A stretch of DNA of 59,561 bases from Streptomyces aureus (lineage in GTDB: Bacteria; Actinomycetota; Actinomycetes; Streptomycetales; Streptomycetaceae). The stretch is from the NCBI RefSeq assembly GCF_001418135.1, contig NZ_LIPQ01000046.1:1-59561 (forward strand). Direction: 5' to 3'. Below, piece after piece: positions 55,830-59,561 of this stretch (positions are counted from its first letter, which is position 1; each line of letters begins with the position of its first letter). Below the pieces are notes generated by a model. It was not told the DNA's origin, searched no databases, and worked only from the letters and a program-made list of their open reading frames with translations. The position numbers were made by a program, and so were the translations under genes.

Positions 55830-57200
55830 ATGCTCCGACGACACGCCCGCGCGGCGTGTACCGCCCTCGCCGCCGCCGGAATGGCGCTGGCCGGACTCCA
55901 GGCCGGTTCCGCCGCCGCGGCCCCCGACGCCCGGGAGCCGCACCGCGCCCCGACCCTCAGGACCGCCGCCCAGGCGCTCGGCGCCGACTCCGCCCGGCCC
56001 GAGCTGCTCGACGCCATGCGGCGCGACCTGGGACTCACCCACTCCCAGGCCCTGACCCGCCTCGCCAACGAGGCCGAGGCAGGCGCCACCGCCGCCCGGC
56101 TCCGCCAGGGCCTCGGCGCTGCCTTCGCCGGTGCGTGGGTGGACGGCGCCGAGGCCGGCACCCTGACCGTGGCCACCACCCGCGCCGCCGACACCACCGC
56201 GATCCGGGCCACGGGCGCGCGGGCCCGGCTCGTGACGCACAGTCTGACCGCCCTGGAACGCGCCAAGCAGCGTCTCGACCGGTCCGCCGGCACCGACGCC
56301 CCCGTGCGCTACGTCGACGTCCGCGCCAACGTCCTGGTCGTCGAGGAGACCCGGTCGGGCGCGGGGGCGCGGCTCGTGAAGGCGACCGGCGTGCCGCGCG
56401 AGCTGGTCCGGGTCGTCCCCACCGGTCAGGCTCCCCGCCCGCTGTACGACATCCGGGGCGGCGACGCGTACTACATGGGCGGCGGCGGCCGCTGCTCGGT
56501 CGGCTTCGCGGTGACGCGGGGCACCACCCAGGGCTTCGCCACCGCCGGTCACTGCGGCCGGGCGGGCACCACCACCAGCGGGTTCAACCAGGTGGCGCAG
56601 GGCAGCTTCCAGGGCTCGGTCTTCCCCGGCAACGACATGGCCTGGGTCGCCGCCAACACCAACTGGACCTCCACCCCGTACGTCAAGGGCTCCGGCGGCG
56701 CGAACGTCCAGGTGACCGGCTCCGTGCTGCAGCCCGTCGGCTCCTCCGTGTGCCGCTCCGGCTCGACCACCGGCTGGCACTGCGGAACCGTGCAGCAGCA
56801 CAACACGAGCGTCACCTACCCCGAGGGCACCATCTCCGGGGTGACCCGTACGACCGTGTGCGCCGAGCCCGGCGACTCCGGAGGCTCGTACATCTCCGGC
56901 AGCCAGGCCCAGGGCGTCACGTCCGGCGGCTCCGGGAACTGCTCCAGCGGCGGCACCACCTTCTTCCAGCCACTGAACCCGTTGCTCCAGAACTACGGGC
57001 TCACGCTGAAGACCACCGGCACCGGTCCGGGGCCGGGTCCGGGCGAGCCGGAGCCGGGCGGCACCTGGGCGGCCGGAAAGGTCTACGCGGCCGGTGACGT
57101 GGTCACGTACGGCGGTGCGAGCTACCGCTGCCTCCAGGGCCACCAGGCCCAGGCGGGCTGGCAGCCGCCGAACGTCCCGGCGCTGTGGCAGAGCCTGTGA
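55830..57200 (+). CDS. Secreted streptogrisin-type serine protease (S1E) with CBM5/12
   Basis: Extracellular chymotrypsin-fold protease precursor of 456 residues. Signal peptide 1 to about 32 (ending SAAAAP), an alpha-lytic/streptogrisin pro-region to about 205, then the mature enzyme beginning near DIRGGDAYYMGGGGRCSVGF. Catalytic triad: His241 (TAGHC), Asp269 (PGNDMAW), Ser350 (PGDSGG); six cysteines can form three disulfides. After a Gly/Pro linker (GPGPGPGEPEPGG) there is a chitin-binding CBM5/12 module (about 412-456) with W413, W444 and W453, as in streptogrisin C. ATG 55830 is preceded by GAGGAGA. Monocistronic; strong hairpin downstream. Confidence 0.92.
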   Translation: MLRRHARAACTALAAAGMALAGLQAGSAAAAPDAREPHRAPTLRTAAQALGADSARPELLDAMRRDLGLTHSQALTRLANEAEAGATAARLRQGLGAAFAGAWVDGAEAGTLTVATTRAADTTAIRATGARARLVTHSLTALERAKQRLDRSAGTDAPVRYVDVRANVLVVEETRSGAGARLVKATGVPRELVRVVPTGQAPRPLYDIRGGDAYYMGGGGRCSVGFAVTRGTTQGFATAGHCGRAGTTTSGFNQVAQGSFQGSVFPGNDMAWVAANTNWTSTPYVKGSGGANVQVTGSVLQPVGSSVCRSGSTTGWHCGTVQQHNTSVTYPEGTISGVTRTTVCAEPGDSGGSYISGSQAQGVTSGGSGNCSSGGTTFFQPLNPLLQNYGLTLKTTGTGPGPGPGEPEPGGTWAAGKVYAAGDVVTYGGASYRCLQGHQAQAGWQPPNVPALWQSL

Positions 57201-57219
57201 CGCCGGCCGAACAGTGACC

Positions 57220-57259
57220 GGGGGTGCCGCGTACCCGAGGGGGGTGGCGCGGCACCCCC
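57220..57259 (+). terminator. Hairpin after the streptogrisin-type protease gene
   Basis: Perfect 12-bp stem (GGGGGTGCCGCG at 57220-57231, complement at 57248-57259) around a 16-base loop, 19 bases past the stop codon. A TAGGAT -10 candidate of the next gene follows at 57272-57277. Confidence 0.78.
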
Positions 57260-57289
57260 TCGCGTACGTCGTAGGATCACCGCGATCTT

Positions 57290-57322
57290 GATCAACAACC
57301 GTGGTCAACGATCTCGGTCAAC
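57290..57322 (+). repeat. Three GRTCAAC repeats at a 13-bp period
   Basis: GATCAAC (57290-57296), GGTCAAC (57303-57309) and GGTCAAC (57316-57322) recur every 13 bases between a TAGGAT -10 candidate and the lipoprotein start at 57375. They would lie in the 5' leader of the message or just downstream of the promoter. Confidence 0.6.
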
Positions 57323-57374
57323 TACAGGGTGCCGTCCGCGGAACGGCACGTGCGCCTCGCGGGGGAGTCGGCAC

Positions 57375-58139
57375 ATGAGCAGGTTTCGGGCAGTGGTGGC
57401 TTCGGTGGTTCTCGCCTCGTCCGTGGCGGTGACGCTGACGGGCTGCGGCTCCACCGATCCCGTGGACGCCAAGGCATCGACGGAGCGGCCCCCGGCCGGG
57501 AAGGCGTCGGCGGGACAGCCCTCCGGCGGAGGCCCGGCCACCGGCGGCGGAGAGGGCGGGGCCGCCCCGGCCGTCGAGAAGCTCGCCGCCGACCCCGGCA
57601 CCCGCTACACGGCCATCGCCGTCCCGGAACTGGAAGGCCTCGTCTGCGACGAGGGCGACGGCGGCTTCCACTACGGCAGCGACCTCGACATGATCGTCAC
57701 CGGTGACGACGGCCTCAAGGAGATCGAGGGCGACAGCCAGGACACCGCCGACGAGGTGTCCTGCTTCGGCAGCCCCCGCAACGTCCTCCGCAAGGGCACG
57801 ATGTCGGCGTCGGCGCCCATGTTCACCGCCAGGACCAACCTGTACGAGAACGTGCCCGACCCCACCGCCGCGCTGAACAGGATCTTCGACGGGTCCGTGG
57901 CCCTCGCCACGGACTACGGCCGCGACTTCACCGGCGAGCCCCGGACCTTCACGAGCGGCGCCCTCGTCGTGAAGTGCCGGCAGAACGTCACCGACACCTT
58001 CCCGATGACCACCTGCTTCTGGGCGAACTACGGCGCCGCCGGCGTCGTGGACTTCTTCCCGGCGGACGCGGAGTACATCCCCATCGCCTCGGCCGTCCCG
58101 TGGACCCGGGCCTTCGTCGCCGGCGCGCTGCGGAAGTAG
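57375..58139 (+). CDS. Lipoprotein, DUF3558-like
   Basis: Predicted lipoprotein of 254 residues. Leader MSRFRAVVASVVLASSVAVT with lipobox LTGC (Cys24), then a low-complexity Gly/Pro/Ala linker (to about 75) that would span the cell wall. The folded part (about 80-250) has four cysteines and a DPTAALNRIFDGSVALATDY helix, ending in AFVAGALRK; the arrangement resembles DUF3558-type actinobacterial lipoproteins, of unknown function. ATG 57375 is preceded by GGGGGAG. The 5' leader contains three evenly spaced GRTCAAC repeats. No operon partner. Confidence 0.75.
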   Translation: MSRFRAVVASVVLASSVAVTLTGCGSTDPVDAKASTERPPAGKASAGQPSGGGPATGGGEGGAAPAVEKLAADPGTRYTAIAVPELEGLVCDEGDGGFHYGSDLDMIVTGDDGLKEIEGDSQDTADEVSCFGSPRNVLRKGTMSASAPMFTARTNLYENVPDPTAALNRIFDGSVALATDYGRDFTGEPRTFTSGALVVKCRQNVTDTFPMTTCFWANYGAAGVVDFFPADAEYIPIASAVPWTRAFVAGALRK

Positions 58140-58161
58140 CCGGTCGGGCCCGGGCCGCCCG

Positions 58162-59561
58162 TCAGGCCTCAGCCAGGCCCCCGCGCGCGATGACCTCCGC
58201 GTACCAGCGGGCGCTGTCCTTCAGCGTCCGCCGCTGCGTCGCGAAGTCCACGTGCACGATGCCGAACCGCTTGCTGTAGCCGTACGCCCACTCGAAGTTG
58301 TCCAGGAGCGACCACAGGAAGTACCCCCGGACATCCGCCCCGTCCGCGAGCGCGCGGTGCACGGCCGCCAGATGCGCGTGGAGGTACGCCACCCGCTCCG
58401 GGTCCTTCACGTTGCCCGAGGGATCGGCGTAGTCGTCGTACGCCGCACCGTTCTCGGTGATCACCAGCGGTACGCCCGGCAGCTCGTCCCGCAGCCGGAT
58501 CAGCAGCTCGTGCAGCCCGTCCGCGTCCACCGGCCAGTCCATCGCCGTCCGCGGGCCCGGGGCCGGCTCGAACCGGACGTGCCGCTCCGCGCCCGCCCAC
58601 GGAGAGGGCGACTCCGAGCTGCCCGCCCCGACGACCGAGGGGGAGTAGTAGTTGATGCCGAGCGAGTCGATCGGCGCGGCCGCCGCCGCCAGATCGCCGT
58701 CCCGTACGAAGGACCAGTCCGTGACCGGCGCGGTGTCGCGGACCAGGTCCTCCGGCAGCCGTCCGTGGAAGACGGGGTCGAGGAAGATGCGGTTGCCGAC
58801 CGCGTCGATCCGGCGCGCCGCGTCCAGATCCTCCGGCGCCCGCGAGCAGGGCCGTACCGCGTGGAGGTTGAGGGTCAGTGACACCTCGGACGCGCCGGGC
58901 AGCGCCCCGCGCAGGGTGCGCGCCGCGAGCCCGTGCGCCAGGTTCAGGTGGTGGGCGGCGCGGAGCGAGGCGAGGGCGCTGGTGCGGCCCGGGGCGTGCA
59001 CGCCGTTGCCGTAGCCGAGGAAGGCGGCGCACCAGGGCTCGTTGAGCGTGGTCCAGGTCGCCACCCGGTCGCCGAGGGCGTCCGCCATGATGGCCGCGTA
59101 CTCGGCGAACCGGTACGCGGTGTCCCGCTGCGGCCAGCCGCCGGCGTCCTCCAGCTCCTGCGGGAGGTCCCAGTGGTAGAGCGTCGCCACCGGGCGGATC
59201 CCGGCGTCGAGGAGACGGTCGACGAGCCGTCGGTAGAAGTCCAGGCCCTTGCGCACGGCGGGGCCGCGCCCGGTGGGCTGCACCCGGGGCCAGGCGATCG
59301 AGAAGCGGTAGTCGGTCACGCCGAGCCGCCGCATCAACTCGACGTCCTCGTCGACGCGGTGGTAGTGGTCGGCGGCGATGTCACCGGTGTCGCCGTTGCG
59401 CACCTTGCCGGGCGTTCGGCTGAAGGTGTCCCAGATGGAGGGGGTGCGGCCGTCCTCTCCCGCCGCCCCCTCGATCTGGTAGGCGGCCGTGGCGGTGCCC
59501 CAGCGGAAGCCCTCGGGGAAGCGGAGGACGGTCGTCGTGTCGGTACGGGCGTCGAGCGCGG
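58162..59561 (-). CDS. GH1 beta-glucosidase, 5' end outside the window
   Basis: Cytoplasmic family 1 beta-glucosidase; the 466 residues seen are near the full length, and the start lies beyond the window end (the frame is still open, [20 protein letters not shown], at the boundary). Motifs: [15 protein letters not shown], acid/base Glu in [10 protein letters not shown], nucleophile Glu in [11 protein letters not shown], and the aglycone region [17 protein letters not shown]. It would cleave cellobiose or other beta-glucosides released by the secreted glycanases. Usually such genes follow a CebEFG-type importer, which would lie outside to the right. Confidence 0.92.
   Translation of the reverse strand, partial: ALDARTDTTTVLRFPEGFRWGTATAAYQIEGAAGEDGRTPSIWDTFSRTPGKVRNGDTGDIAADHYHRVDEDVELMRRLGVTDYRFSIAWPRVQPTGRGPAVRKGLDFYRRLVDRLLDAGIRPVATLYHWDLPQELEDAGGWPQRDTAYRFAEYAAIMADALGDRVATWTTLNEPWCAAFLGYGNGVHAPGRTSALASLRAAHHLNLAHGLAARTLRGALPGASEVSLTLNLHAVRPCSRAPEDLDAARRIDAVGNRIFLDPVFHGRLPEDLVRDTAPVTDWSFVRDGDLAAAAAPIDSLGINYYSPSVVGAGSSESPSPWAGAERHVRFEPAPGPRTAMDWPVDADGLHELLIRLRDELPGVPLVITENGAAYDDYADPSGNVKDPERVAYLHAHLAAVHRALADGADVRGYFLWSLLDNFEWAYGYSKRFGIVHVDFATQRRTLKDSARWYAEVIARGGLAEA

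Overview
The window reads as chromosomal DNA of a Streptomyces or a very close relative. It is strongly GC-rich with G/C at nearly every third codon position. GTG and TTG starts are common, genes overlap by ATGA/GTGA, and many products are secreted hydrolases or lipoproteins with twin-arginine-like or basic leader peptides. Regulators of the TetR, MarR, GntR, LysR and XRE-cupin families are abundant. I saw no in-frame TTA codon in the genes I accepted, and no rRNA, tRNA, CRISPR array, transposase or phage gene.

Layout. 0-1.7 kb: end of an osmoprotectant ABC importer operon (permease plus binding lipoprotein). 1.7-6.5 kb: secreted CBM35-GH5 glycanase behind an AGGAAA/TTTCCT palindrome, a prolyl-aminopeptidase-like hydrolase, and a coupled SIS-isomerase/PIG-L-deacetylase pair that looks like amino-sugar handling. 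6.5-9.7 kb: GNAT, double-VOC protein, thioredoxin-reductase-like flavoprotein and its divergent XRE-cupin regulator. 9.7-13.0 kb: quinone oxidoreductase and two acyl-CoA dehydrogenases in one operon, followed by a 24-bp tandem repeat. 13.2-18.9 kb: five-gene peptide/nickel-type ABC importer, called nikABCDE because a match to the Nur (nickel-Fur) box lies 33 bp upstream. 19-25.8 kb: small membrane protein, secreted beta-propeller-like protein, VOC, SUMF1-domain protein, double universal stress protein, DUF5997, an HTH-less LysR-like protein with a basic tail, and an unknown protein. 25.9-28.6 kb: diiron oxygenase with a 7Fe-ferredoxin/ferredoxin-reductase fusion, behind a three-half-site operator. 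28.7-35.4 kb: subtilisin with a P-domain, DUF1304-TetR pair behind a double operator, a 1007-residue secreted amylase and a YrdB-like protein. 35.4-39.1 kb: MarR/MFS divergent pair, VOC, GNAT.

39.1-46.0 kb holds the most unusual unit: a six-gene operon of GntR regulator, dicluster ferredoxin, SsuABC/TauABC-like importer and a fumarate-reductase/APS-reductase-like flavoprotein fused to HEAT repeats. It reads as an import-and-redox module for an unidentified oxyanion or sulfonate. 46.2-50.6 kb: an amidohydrolase/TetR/MarR/MarR block bounded on both sides by broken genes, which suggests an insertion. 50.6-59.6 kb: an HflX N-domain-only protein, DUF4232 lipoprotein, orphan ATP-grasp-like protein, GPP34 protein, LysR, streptogrisin-type protease with a chitin-binding domain, a DUF3558-like lipoprotein and a GH1 beta-glucosidase cut by the window end.

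Together the secreted glycanase, amylase, two proteases and beta-glucosidase fit a soil polymer degrader. The regulatory DNA is rich in clear palindromes and tandem repeats, many next to a regulator gene whose probable target they are. All function calls come from reading the translated sequence; no database search was run.
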